Positions 24,102-37,800 of a stretch of 64,000 nucleotides of DNA are shown here, piece by piece (position 1 is the stretch's first letter; each line of letters begins with the position of its first letter). The position numbers were made by a program, and so were the translations under genes. The DNA lies in assembly GCA_026261815.1 (NCBI GenBank), contig JAMPIT010000510.1, positions 15,720,001 to 15,784,000 on the forward strand, written 5' to 3'. The notes below the pieces were generated by a model. It saw only the letters and a list, made by a program, of their open reading frames with translations. It was not told the origin of the DNA and ran no database searches. The DNA comes from Monarcha castaneiventris obscurior (lineage: Eukaryota; Chordata; Aves; Passeriformes; Monarchidae).

Positions 24102-27100
24102 AGTGCTGGTTTGTACATTTCATGTACCTACAGTAAATGTGACCACATGATGTAACAAACATTCACTCCAAAACCCAATCCAAAATCACCCTCCATTTTT
24201 CTAAAGTTCTTCAGAGATTTTTGTGCTATTAGCTTATGAGGTTTATTCTGCTGCTGTCCCAGTAATTTTTCTCACCTGTCTGGCACGGATGCTCTGCCCA
24301 CACTCTATGTTCCTATTTTTACTTCAACCTTGCTTCTTTGAAAACCTCCTTTTCAAGTCAGCTTTCTTCGACCTCTTTCCCACTTTAGATCTCATCAGAA
24401 GCAATGTGATTTCCTTTATTGTTTTTTTTTCCTCTGCCTTTTGATCGCTCTCTTTTTTGTTTCAAAGCCAAAATACAATTTCTTCATCTATTAACACAGG
24501 GAAAAGACTTGGTAATTTACTAGACTAAATAAGTTGTTCCATCAAGTTGTTCCTCTGTTTGGACTCTGAAGTTTGTTTTACTGTCATTATGGAATTTATA
24601 ACATTATTTTTAAATGTATACTGACACACACATGCATGTTCTTTGATGTGTAATGAAGGCAAGAAAAAAGGCACTATAAGCACCATAGCTGTTTCCAAAA
24701 CATATTTAAAGACTTTAAGACCTAGAGTCTCTCTCAAGTTGCTCTTGGATAAAATTGGTGAGGGGTTGGAAATTTTGTTGACAGGAAGTGTCCAAGTACT
24801 GTTGTGAGTGACAATGAAAATTTAGTCTCAATGTACAATCCAGAATAGGTACTTTCTTGTGGTTATGTATGGTGTTAGATATATTTCTATAAATTATAAT
24901 TATAACTGAAATTGTGTATCAACAAGGAATTAGAGGTAAAACATTTCATTCTAGGACAGATGTTAAAAGAACTTGAGGTGAAACTTTTTAGAGTACAAAC
25001 TGACTACAGTTTAATATCTTTGTTGTGGTAATATCTATCTAGTGGCAATATTCAGTTTAGTGTTCCGTTTATGATTTTAGGGTTACCCCTTATAACAAGC
25101 AAGGGAAGACTTGTACATAAAAGTAATACCTTTTAATAGATTTAATAGAAGTTGCTATGCAAAAAATAGAAAAGTCTTTGACCTGTCTTATCTTCTGGCC
25201 TGCCTTAGAAACAGAACATGAAGAATATTTGCCCCAAATTAACTTTCTTGTGATAAGTCTATGAAGTAGCTTGAGAGAGAAGTTTAGCAGTTGCTGTAGA
25301 ATGCAGCTGTGCATGCTGAAATTTAACTCAGGGGATGATCTTCCTCCATCATGGGTTACTGCAGTTAATAATTTTGTTTATGTTTCGTGTTTAGCTGAAA
25401 GATCAGTGGTGAGGAGAGACTGTATTGTAGCAAGTACTCACATCAAGTTAAGGTGGTTCATTCGAAGAGTCAATCCATTTTTCTTCAGAGGAGTGATCTC
25501 AGTGGTTGTGAGGCTTTTATAACATAAGCATGATATGCTATCAAAACAATTGCAGCAATATCTAGACGAATGTTACTATCTTTCACATATATTTTGGATG
25601 TGTGCTGTTTTTATGGAGGGAGGTATAATTGTCTGTGAGTGAGTTGATGAAAATAGTGCAGTAATTCTGCAGCTGACAGAGGATTGTATTTAGTAAAAAT
25701 ATTTAGAATAATTTTAATCTAAGCCAAGATGTTGATTTTTTTCCTATTAATAGAACTCTTTTCAATCAACTAAATATTTTTTTATACACACCTATACTAT
25801 AAACATGACATACTGCACATTTTATGTAGTATGCAGTCATGCTCCACAACAACTGTTAAACTAGGACCAGAACTTCAGTCAAACAAACTGTCAGGTATCC
25901 CCAAACTGAATGCTTTTAATAATTCAAGATGCTGTGGTATTTGTTATAAAATGTAACAAAACTCTCTTTTGAAGAACGGTCCTGCCATGTCGGCATTGAC
26001 CTTGGATAACTATTAAAATTGCATATCAAAGGCTGAAAAAAATTGCAGTTTAATCACTTAAGATTCCCTTCACTGTAATTTTTTCTGTCCTGCTTTATAA
26101 CAGAAATTTTACCTAATCTTTGTAGCTTTGGCTGTCATAACAAAACCACCCCACACAGGCAGTTTTGGCACACTAAAATTCAAACAGTATCACTGCCATA
26201 TATACATTTTCCTATGACTATAAACTACTGCCCTTTATGTTAGACAGCCACAGGCTGGAAAGTAAATGAGAACTAAGCCTTAAGACTGTGAAGAGGACAA
26301 GAACCAGAATCCCCCCCTCCCTCTTCATATCCAGGTAGTGATGTCAACCACTTACTATGTTTCCTTTCTCCATGGAGATTTCCCTAAGTTAGCCAATGTT
26401 AATTTTACAACCATTTTACACACAACTGGAATAAACACGCAGACATCTTAACCTTTTGGGTCTGATACTGTACCTTCCATTCACATAAACCTCATATTGT
26501 CTTCAGTGAGTTTTTCCAAGGTGAGAGTCACAGTCAGTTTAAAATATGATCGATGAGAATTCTATTAATATGCAAGTCATATGGATGTAGGTGTCTGTTC
26601 ACCTGGACACCTGTTAAAATTAGGCATTTTTGTAATGCTGCGAGTTGATTTCCAGACTTTTCTGTAAAATGGTTTCAAACCAGTTCTCCAGAACTTTCAA
26701 ATGAACCATCAATTAGTGTCAATATATACTATTAAATAGAAACTATTCTGGAGCAACAGCTATTGTACCACTAGATCGAACTGATTTTCCTTGCTAGGAT
26801 TGCAGGTGTTCATCACAGACAAAACACAGTGGATAGCAAGTGAGAATCCCAATTCCAGGTTACATTGCATTTTAGATGAAAGATTTTTGAAGGCATGGAT
26901 AAGTACTTAGTGCCTAACTTCATCTTTCAAGCAACATAGACATTAACTGGAAGCCAAAGAACAGCTGGGATTTGTGTTTGGAGAAAGATATTTGCAGCAG
27001 CACCGAAGTACAGATCTCTCAGAGAAAGTGCTCACTACAGAGCTGGGAACATGCAGCTGACTGCCCTTAAACAGAGCCCTAAAAACCCAAAAACTTGGGC

Positions 27101-30100
27101 ACAGCAGTTTCAGATTTCCCATCTCAATTATGTATGTGTTGAGTGTGAGACGCAGAAGATGGCTGCCTAAGCTGAATGATCCTTTGGTGCATTCTCCTTT
27201 TTAAACCTAAATTTTGTAGTTAAATGAGTTGATGCCATTTTAGTAAGACAGTCTTTCAAATATACATTCAATAAGTGTATATGAGACGTGCCATTCCTCA
27301 CCGCTTTGGACATAGACTGCATTCAGGCCATTTTTGGTGTCTTAGACCTTGCACCTTACTTCCTCCACTGATAGTGTGTTAGACCAGGGTCTATCAGCCC
27401 CAATAGGAAGAGATTTGAATCACTTATTGCTGCCTTTATAATAGAAATTAAGAAATTTTGACAGCTGCCATACAGGCACCACTCCTCCTATGATAAGTGA
27501 AGGGAGCTGGGGGTTAGAGTCATTTCATCCTGTGAAAGTTGTTTGAAAAGTGCTCATATGTTTCCATCCCTGCTATGCAGACGCTTACATTTCTGGCTTA
27601 GACTAGGTGCTTAAATCCTAAACTTGCAAAATTAAATGTGATAAATGCCACTCCACATTATGAGAGATTCAAAAGCTCAAAGCCTGTTGCCTCCAGGGCT
27701 TCTGTTTTTAAAGGATTCAAAAAAAAAATTTGGATGAACTTCTATAAGTTCTGCCACTTTATATGTACTCATATTCCTGGAAAAGCCAAATCTAAAGTAT
27801 CCTTGGGCTTGCTTGTGATGCAGCTCCCTTTAGTGCTTTGGTATGGAACAGAATTTGAAGCCCAGGTGTTTTAGCATGTTCAAAGGCTGGTGCTGTAACC
27901 TTTGAGATTTCTTAGTGGTTTGTTTACAAGAAAACAAAAACAGTTAACAGTTTCAAAACACTGCCCACCATTCTGATGTCTCTGTATAACACAACTTGGT
28001 AAACCAAATTAATCCCTGACAAGTTCAATGGGAACACATTTATCCAAATGGCACAAAATAGAGAAAACAAGTAGTATTTTGCACTAAGAGTTTCTGGACA
28101 TGCTTAATGACTGAACACACAACATGTGCAGCTACCTTCACTAGTTTTAAAAGCAGTTAGCTATGAGACTTTTTTCTTTAAAAAAAGCTCAATTAGCAAA
28201 CATGCACTCACCAAATAATGAGGGTCAGAGGCCACCAGTGTCTGACCCACCATAAACTTTACTCTTGCTGCAGCATGTAAACCTGCAGCTAAGCAGGTGA
28301 ACCAAGATCTCCGTCAGGGGCTAGGCAACAGCATTGCCAATTGCCTTAGATAACAAAATAATTATTTGCAGTCAGATAACCTTAGTATTTGCAGTGTTTG
28401 GGTTATTTCCAGCTCTTTTCAGGGAAGTAAAATTGGCAGGTTTATTTGAAAAATTCTCTGCCAGAAGCTGAGATGTATGTGGTTGGTGTGCATTCTAGAT
28501 CCAGTTTTCACAGAATTTTTTGAGCTACATCACCATCAGGACTTCTGTGCCCACTGTATCTCTATAATCAGTGCCATGACTTTATGGGAGATTTGTGCTT
28601 GACATACAGCCTGTGATTGTCCTGCACCCAAACAAGCACCTTTGTATCTTTGCACCATTTCCAGACATGGCAGTTTTCCCAGTTTTCCCCATTACTGTTT
28701 AAGGGCTAGGTCTTTAGTGTTGTGCATACAGGCTTTAAGAAACTACTTTTTTTTTTTTTTTTTATCTGTTCTGTGCCCATTATGGATTAAATCCCTAACT
28801 GAAGGTCCAAATCAGCACTAAACACATCATATATATCCACAGGAGAATTCTCCCTCCCCAGGGTTTCTCATCTATGAAAGCATTTGAATTAACCAAAATC
28901 CTCGCAGAGCAAGTCCACATTTCTTTGTGCAGTATTCCAGGCTATTCATTTATATAAAAAACGTTATAAATGTAATGTTACACCCTTCATAATATGTCTA
29001 GACTTAGATTTTCTTTTCTGCCCCTTACTGTGGACTGGTAAGAGGTCAATAATGAATACAACACAATGTTTCCCTGAACAGTCATTCCTAGATCAGAACC
29101 CATTTAAATGCCACTGAAAGTTTACATTGTTTTGTCTAATAAAAAATTTTGGACTTGTGGAAGTTAAATTTCTTCTGTCACTTTCACTTAACTTTCTCAA
29201 ATCTGTAACTGATAATTTTCTTACATATCTGTTTTTCTATAACTGCACCAGGACTTCTCAGTGATGAAGTTTTCAGAAACTTTCCTGAGAAGCAAATGTT
29301 TCTTTCTTTGATCTGAAACCAGGCAGTCCAGAATATTGTAAAGCAATAACTCCAATAAATGGCTGAAAGCAAATAAAGAAAAAGCATATGCGTATGATGT
29401 CTACTAAAAAATAATAATCCAAATCATATACACAAACAACTGAATCCCTACAGATCTCTCTACAAAATATAGTGGTAGAGATCATAGATCATCCACAATG
29501 ATTTCGTTGTTTTTACTGGGTTTATGTAAAAATGTCTGAATAAGATAGTTAGTGATCTGCCATGAAGATTTTGAGTCTTTATGGTCTGTTCATTTTAAGG
29601 AAGAGGTAAACCAGTTGGTATGTACAAATGAACTAGTGATTAGAGCACCTTCTCAGGAAGTACTGGAGGCCAATTTTAGACTTTTGACTATCAAAGAGGA
29701 CTTAAAATGTGCCTCCCACTTACTCGATCTGCCAGCTACAGAACAGTTGTGAGATGCTTTCTGTCCTTCCCAGTAAAGCTAGACTAGCAGAGAAAAGAAA
29801 GGAAGGGCCAGTTACTGTCCAGTCTAATGACTGAAGACTCCACTCCCTCCACCTCAGCCCCAAAAATTAGACAAGACATAGGAAAGAGAGAAGAAACATT
29901 CTTTGGAGCTTTTCTTGCTGTGTACTTCACAAAAACCGTCAATCCCCTTCAAGTGAGTGCACTCCCCCAGGATAGCCGGGAATTCAGATGAATGGAAACG
30001 TCTCATTAAACCTGACTGCAGATGCCTACAGTGAAGGTACTTCTGTGCTCATCACTCCAGGCTCCTTTTGTTATCAGTGGAAAGAAAGCGGCTTTAATTT

Positions 30101-31765
30101 GCAATTCATCTGACCTACCTTGGTATCTACTTTAGAGTAAGATGAATAATGCTCTGAAAGCATCTCTGTCTCCATTTACTACAAGAAAAGCCTGGGTGAG
30201 CAGGTCAGGTGCAGTACAGGGATGAAAATAGACAGACACTTCTAAAAGAGCATCCTTTCTATCCTGAAAATGGGAACATTGGAGACATGAGACTGAATTG
30301 CCCTTTATCAGTACTGAGCAACATACAACAGGGAACTTGAAAACATTGCTTATATCAGAGGCTTACCTGTCTGTGGTATTAATATTTGCTCTTATATGCT
30401 ACGAAGTGGCAATAATAGCACTTAATATTTGAAGAGGACAATATGTTAGAAATTCTGAAATGCCCTGAAATTACAGTAGTCATAGTGCATATTTCTAAAG
30501 AGAAGCAAATTGGGTTTTTTCAGTAACTGATAAAATACAGTGAAAATGCATTTCATGTTGTTGTTCCTAATTTTGGGTTTTTTTGCAGCACTCATGGTTA
30601 GGTGCTCCACCACGTCTGAATTTTTGCCCATTACACACCTCAACAGCACAGCCACCTACCTATAAACTATGTTCAATGTGGAATGGGGTACTCTACTGCA
30701 CCAACACAGGTCTTGTAATAAATACTTTTCCAAGATATCTATACATATGGATATTATGTGTATATACACTTTGAATTAAGTGGAAGCCTTGTTATATTTT
30801 GCATGAATATTTCACAGGATAAAATGCTCAAAGTTGCCAACATTGGACAGCCATGGACATTTAAAGTGTTTCATTTATTTGTAAATATGCAGTAAAATTG
30901 CACTGTATGTTTTCTGAATACTTGAAATACAGTTTATAACTCTGAGAATTTCAATAATTTAAATATTATGTAGAACATTTACATGAATCTCTCTAAAGGG
31001 TCACATCTTTGTATTAAAAAAAATCCTTTTATTTTCTTTTTTTTTTAAATATTATAGCTTCTTTGGTAAGGATTTTATTTACAAAGCATTGAAGCTTAGA
31101 ACCTATGATGTAGGTTTCTTCCCTGGGTCTCTTCCCATGCCAGGTGACTGTGGGTGTGAGGTGACCTTGGGAACACCCAGTTCAAGGTCTGGCAGGTGTC
31201 GAAAGTATGCTTAATTCATTGTTATAATGGTGTTCAATCTGACATCAGTCCTTCAGGAAAATTTCCATATTTATTAATCAGCAGCTAAGGAAACCCAGTG
31301 GGTTGTAGCTCCTCTGATAGTATTCTGTAGGGATATCACCATACAGGGAGCTTGCTGTCAGACATTCCTCTGCTGGGTAGATTATCATATACACCTGAAA
31401 ATGAAGCTGTAATATTCAGAGGTCAAAGCCTACAGGTTCTGTTTGGGAAAGCTTCTTTATCTCTGCACAATTTATGGTCCAGCCTTACCTCAGATAATTG
31501 AGTTTTCTGCATCCATTTGCAAGTTATGATATCTCTTTTTTTTTATATATTATTATTTTTTTATTCAGGATGCAGTGATAGTTTTGAGCTTGGTCTGTGA
31601 TCTACAGCAGTCTATAGGATCTCAGTTTCCATAGAAATAAATGAAGTTTAAGCTTGTATATACATTCATGGATTCAGCCTTTTGTCCCCATATTTTTCCA
31701 GTGCCTTACCTTGTGAAGAGTCCAGCAGCCTACTTATCAGAAAAGAATCAGAAAATTGTAGGAAA
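24102..31765. other. Intergenic DNA, no recognisable gene
   Basis: About 7.7 kb of AT-rich, mostly unique sequence. Open frames are short (under 85 codons) and show no family signature or splice context. A 17-base T run lies at 28747-28763. There is no clear transposon, tRNA or other RNA gene. In human the region upstream of FREM2 is gene-poor, and this agrees with that. Confidence 0.6.
28747..28763 (+). repeat. Poly(T) tract
   Basis: A run of 17 T residues. It could be a decayed poly(A) tail on the minus strand, but no retrocopy body is recognisable beside it. Treated as a mononucleotide repeat. Confidence 0.8.
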
Positions 31766-31880
31766 AAGTAGGACTAAAAAGGATGTCAGGTGGTCAAGTA
31801 GTCCACCTTCCTGCCCTAGGGTGGGATTAACTCAACCTAGACCAAATACCTATTTGTCTAATCCAACAAAGCCAATTGCC
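31766..31880 (-). mobile_element. Ancient CR1-type LINE 3'-end fragment
   Basis: The plus strand reads as a diverged complement of a CR1 3' end: an AAAGGATGTCAGGTGGTCAAG core followed by TAGTCCACCTTCCTGCCC, a degenerate linker, then TATTTGTCTAATCC. The order matches the complement of the tail of older CR1 subfamilies (dctcaggaggtcatctagtcca-type). Divergence is clearly greater than for the copy at 1-1764, so it is likely an old insertion. Confidence 0.55.
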
Positions 31881-34800
31881 GGGGGAGGCCATGCAATCTC
31901 TGCTAGTCAATCATAAATAGAGACAGTGCAGATCAAAACCTCTTGCTCTGCCTTGGAGCAACCATGTACACGTGGTGCACTCAAGGAAGGACAAGCTAAA
32001 TCCCAGAAGGTCTTTAATGATACAGTCTAAAGGCTGAGATGTCAGTTAAACTCTTTGATGGCAGCAGATCCACCTGCCATGGCATAGAAGGGACTGCAGC
32101 GATTCCAAAGGTTTCCTGTGCCAAAACATGTATTAATAGTTAATACCTGTCTTAAAGAACATCTAAGACGTAATCTTAAAGAACATTTCTTTACATAAAA
32201 GAAACAAAACAAAGACCAAAAATAAAGTGTTTTTCCATCACTCACTTTTAAAATAGTCAATCCAGCTGAAAATAAGAGTGATAATGGAACATGTGCTGCT
32301 TTGGGAGTGGCTTCTTCTGTAATGTTCTGTCTTTGTATGCATCCATGAGGGATCAATGTTGCTCTCTAACACTTTGTGTTAGTCGCTCTGTTATGACTTG
32401 TTTAAAGAGAATGCAAGTTTATTATTGTATTTTGCAGAAATGACGACACTCTGCTCGAAGGTGCCTTTGCCACTCTTTTAAATATTTTGGCATCAGTGCT
32501 CAAGGGGCTCTAATTGAAATAATGAGAATATCTCTGTGTCACTGCTAGCTGAACTTTTTTTGCTGTCTTTATTTAATTGCTGTTTCTAGTTATTGGTACA
32601 TTTTCCTGGTTGCTACATTTCATACCTACTCCTACTGCTTTCCAAACAGGACTAACAGGAATCTGTGTTTCTGTTCAGAAGTGTACACCTTGTGTGGTTC
32701 TAAGCAGGTCTTTTGTATTAAAAAAGGGCTTTTTCACCGGAAAATAAACCAAACCAATGGTAAAATATAGAATTGTAAATGCAAAAGGAATAGAATGCAC
32801 AAGAAATGAAGCCTGTTTTATAAGCAGTAGAGGTACAGGACCCACTACACACATGGAGTTAGATTCATTGGAAGCAGAGTTTTTGTATTTTTTTGTTCAA
32901 ATTTTAAATACTTTTATCTGCATCAGTGTCTCCCACTAAAAAACAGCCCTAGAGATGGAAAAGTAAACAAAGGTTTCCTAATCTTGCTAAGATTCAGTGC
33001 AAATATATGGTTCAAGCTGTATTCCAGAAGTGCTGTCTAAGGCTCTTAGATGCATATCTTAGCACTCATGCTAAACTACACGCCACGTAAACAATGTCAT
33101 CCTGTTTTCTGGCTGAAGGAGTCACAGACTTGTCCTGTAGTCCTTCCAGGGCTGTACTGCTTGAGTTTCTTTTAAAGCATCTGAAATGTGCCCAATATGT
33201 GTCCAAAATGCCATTTATGTTCCTAGAAGATTCTCGTAAGCCAGAGTTAGCATGACCAGCAGACTACAGGATTCAGGAGAGAAGGGATTAAACTCTCTTC
33301 CACCTAAAAGCACACATACAGAAACATCCCCCACTCCACCAATTTGATCTACTTTTGTTTAAAGCAATTAATTCTGCACTAGCAAGCAGCCAGACAGAGA
33401 CAATAGGCAATACCCAGGGCTGACAAGACCACCCTCAGAAATCCCTCAGGGAGTGGTCTATCTGTTAGGTGTTTGTGGTGCTTGTGTACTTTTCTGATAG
33501 TATATGATCTCTCTGTAAATGTTGATACAAAATCTAGTTTACTTAAAAAATAAGTAAAAATAAAGTAATAATCCTGGGAAATTTGACTTCTTAGATCTTC
33601 ATGTCTTCACTCCATGTCCACTCTCCCCCAGATTTTTTGGTTAGATACCTTGAGAGGTATTCAAATGCCCAAGCATAAGCGTCTAGTGCTCTCTTAGGTG
33701 CCACATGGTACCTGAGACATCAAACTGGGCTAGTAAATATGTTACAGGACCTATGGAAGAGCAACTACCGTCTTATGAAGTACAGAGGCAAGAAAAAAGC
33801 CACAAAGGCATCTAAAAAGAGTGCTATGGGTTGTGATTAGGGACCTGAATCCCACCCTTCATATGTGTCAGATCCTCATTTCCTGTATCAAATTATCTGT
33901 TAGCAGCTCCCTCCTAAACACACAGAGGTCAAAATTTTCAGGTGGTGAACAGTCGTTAGCAAAGCTCAGGCCAGGGACTCAACTCTGCTTCTTCACTACT
34001 GTCAGATTCAGGAGTCAGCAACATTGCCTGCTGTTCACCTGATCCCTCCTGCCTGTTTGTTAAAAAACACCCAAGAAACACTCTATGGACTCCCCTCCTT
34101 GCTGTTAAAGCAAAAACACAGCTCAGTTGCCACCTCACTCTGCAGCTCCTTCTCCTTTCCCTGACTAGTGGCAAGTACTTGCTGCTCTCACAGTCTTAAC
34201 CTGTCTGTCCTTCACTCTAATACCATGAAGGGCTGCAGCTACTCTGCTGTGCCTCTAGCACAGCAATATAAGAGCTGCAGTCATTGTCAACTGAGAAAAG
34301 CAGAGGAGGGAGCTGCACAGGCATTCCCACCATTGGTCCAACTGAGCATGTTCCTTGGGATTAGACACCTGAGCTCATGCCAGGAGGACACAAAGGAGCC
34401 CTCCTCTCATGGGAAGCAGTCCTGAGGGTATCGTGTGGAGATCATTCTGCATTTTCAGGACAAGGCTGCTTGTGCCTGATGAAAATCAGAGAAATAGTAG
34501 AGAAATATTGTAGGAAATTTCAGTAGAATCTATGATTCGGTAATACCAGGAAAGACTAAATATGCCTGACACCTTATTAGAAACAGCTGGAGAGAGTTGA
34601 AATAACTCATTTAGATTTGACTGGATCGTGATCTCTTGGTAAATCACACAGCTGCATGATCACTGGAGATGCATGGGGATTATGTAGGCTGCCAAACAAG
34701 GACTGTAAAACATAGATCTGAGCATTCTCTGAACAGAGTAATCTCTTCAGAGCTGCAACGAGGCAAGTGTGAGGTGATGAAAAGCTGTGCAGTAGGGATG

Positions 34801-37800
34801 AGCATGTCCTGCCTCCTGCTGTTGCTCTCAAGGAACAAGGGCCTCAGGTCTGCACGAGCAGAACCAATAGAAGGAGAGGGAGGGATAAACAACATGACAG
34901 GTGGATGAAGGAATGTCAGGGCTGGGCACTGCAGATGTTAACAACTCACGGTACTCTTATTCTTGTTTGTGAAATATTGGAAGTTCTTGGAATTGGGCGG
35001 GAAAGGAGAGAGAGGTGGGGAAAAACCCCAAAAGTGGCTAAGAATGGGCAAGGTAACTTATAGAAGATAAGGTGGTATGAGATAACAATTTGAATCACTA
35101 CTGACCATATTGATATATAGTGACTATATTAATCATACAGTTTGTATACTCTTGTTGTTTCTACCACACTTTCTTGTGTTAAATTAAAAATGTCTGTTTT
35201 GCTAGCAGAGGTCTCAAAAGTAGCAGTTGCAATGAAAAATTACATTGTGCCTGTTTTGAGTGGGATTTCTTGTTTGTGGTTTTAAATGCAAGGACGACTA
35301 CAGCTATTACAGTTTTTCATTAAAGCTGAAAGCTTGTGCTTGCTTTTATTATGTGCAGGCCAAGCAAAGATAACAGGGCTTAACTTTGACAGGCAATTTG
35401 ACAGAGTGAGCATTAGTAGCATGGTTTAGTGCTTTATACCAATTCAGCAAAAGGGTTTGGCTGTTCCTGCCCACAGCTATTCCTGACTTTCCTTCTCAGA
35501 AATTCTTAAATTGTCGGGAATGTACAGTAACTAAAATTTATGATCTATTTATAGGTACAAGAACAAGTGGAAGGCCTGATAACCTTAGCAGTGCCTTTAC
35601 AGTAGAGTGGAGCTCTGTTCTTTCTCATATGCACACACCCAGCAGCCAGCCCTAAATATATTGATGTTTTCACGTGCATGCACATAAGTATCCAGTGACA
35701 GTAACAGCAGTGAACCAAGACAGACTTTCAGAGTTTTTCCATTTGGAGAGGGGATGACCTTCAGAAAGACATCTAATCATGATCCTGGTAGACATTACAA
35801 GCCTTTTTATAAACTCTAAAATGCTTCAGTTATTAATCTCAGGAAATATAGCTTCAGTGCTTGAGAAGCTTGCTATTTTAGATAAATACATTAATCTTTT
35901 GTAACTTCCACATATTTTCATGTTGGCAATGTGTTTGTAACTTCTTTGCATGTTAGTTATATTATAAGACTCAGACATATTAACCCCGGAGCAGTGTGAT
36001 TTACAAACATTTCTTTTAACATGAGACATACTTGTGATGGGTCCATTGAGGAGACAGGCACAAGGTACATCCATGACAGAAGGCACGAGACAGGCACACC
36101 AACAGCACTGCTGTGAAGCTCCTACAGCAGCAGGTTCAGGGATGCAGGTCCCACATGAGGCTGGACAGAGAATCAGACCTTTTGGTGTCCTCAAGCCCCT
36201 GACAGAAGCTGGGAGGGAAATTTTCAGAAGTTTGCCTGAAGAAGCATTGAACTTGCATTATGCAATGTGAGGCATGATGGTAAGAGGTGGAGGAATTTGT
36301 CTGGAAGGCCATCAGCTGAGCCAGGCTTGCTCTACAAATCATCATCTGGCTGCTAATGGCCCCTGTGGCACCAGACACATGAAGAGATTTTTTTCTGTTT
36401 TGTTCTTAGCTGAAAAGGAAGCATTAAATTGACTAAAGCAGAAAGCAGCAAGGACTGAGAGGTGAGCGAGTATTGCCTGAAGGTGATAAAATAAAATGGT
36501 AATGTGCAAAGAGAAGAGATTTCCTCCTGTTTGAACAAGGGAGGAAATGGAGCAAAATTTGGATGTGGTCAGAAGGGTCTCTAGCAAATGGAGCCTAGAA
36601 GTGATTCAGGATTCCTGAGCCTCCTCTATTGTCAGCTTTAAAGACTGCTGTCAAAATGTGTCTCTCCTCCTTGCTTTATGCAGAAGTTGACAAATGTGCA
36701 ACAATTAAATAAAAAGGATCCAAAGAGCAAAATTCTGATGATGAACCTCATGGGTCACTGTAATGCTACATAATGGATTTTCTGAGGAGGTCAGTTTCTT
36801 TTTTTAAAAAACCCAAGATTTTCCATTAACATTCCCTCCCTCCTCCCTTTACTCCTTCTCCTGCTAGATTAGTAGACGAATAAATCTGCAAAGTCAAACA
36901 TTCACAAATATGTAAATGCCAAGATGAGCGTTACTTTTTCAGGAGAAGAAACCTCTGCCAGTGTTGCCACCTGCCCGTGTACTTAAAGGCAAATATTTTG
37001 GTTTTTCCCCTAATCATTGCAAAAGAGTTGCGGCCAGCCCTGTGTGATCCTTGGTGAACAGCTGCCCTTACTCCTGGAGAACATCCTCGTGTACAGGTCA
37101 TCCATTAATTCATTCAAGAAAACAAGGGCAAATAAATAAAACACTTACAGCTCAAGTGATCTCTCAGCTTCAGCTCTTTTTCTTCTTTCCTTCCATTTAC
37201 CTCAGAATTATCCATGGATGAATCCAGTAACTCCAAAGGGTACTGCTATGCTCTTTGATAGATGTGTTTCAATACTTAAATACTGGTCAAACCCTCCCAA
37301 GTCACTTTCTGGAAGTGATGGCAAACAAAGCCCCTTCTCTTTTAATTTATTTATGTCTGATTTCTAGTAGATTATATTAGGCATGTTTTGGCATCAGGTT
37401 ATGTATTTCTGAAAAGAGCAGAGTTAAAATGCATCATAAGATGGATGGCATCCATAGCTACATGTGAGGGGGAGAATTTTTGTACCATTGTGAATATACC
37501 AACTGGCTTTATAAGTGTATGCTACAAATCTTGTCAAGCAGGACTGCAGGCTCAAATAAACTTTCTGGTCTCTGATCTCAAATGGAATGTTTTAGTGTAG
37601 CACTGTGTGTTGTTAGTTCATGACTAAATATTTAACAAAGACATAAATTGTGGGGCCCCATTACCTGGGCAGAAGGACATTGCTCTTATCTAAAGTTTCC
37701 AAATCATTGAAGCAAATTTGATTTAGCAGTTTGGTATAACTGCTCTGTGGGCAGCTTGATGCTTTCAGTCTAGATTACAAGCATTTAAGCTGAGAAAGAT

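Noticed and set aside
34520..34545. GAATCTATGATTC, resembling the CR1 tail microsatellite
   Set aside because: No CR1-like sequence precedes it on either strand.
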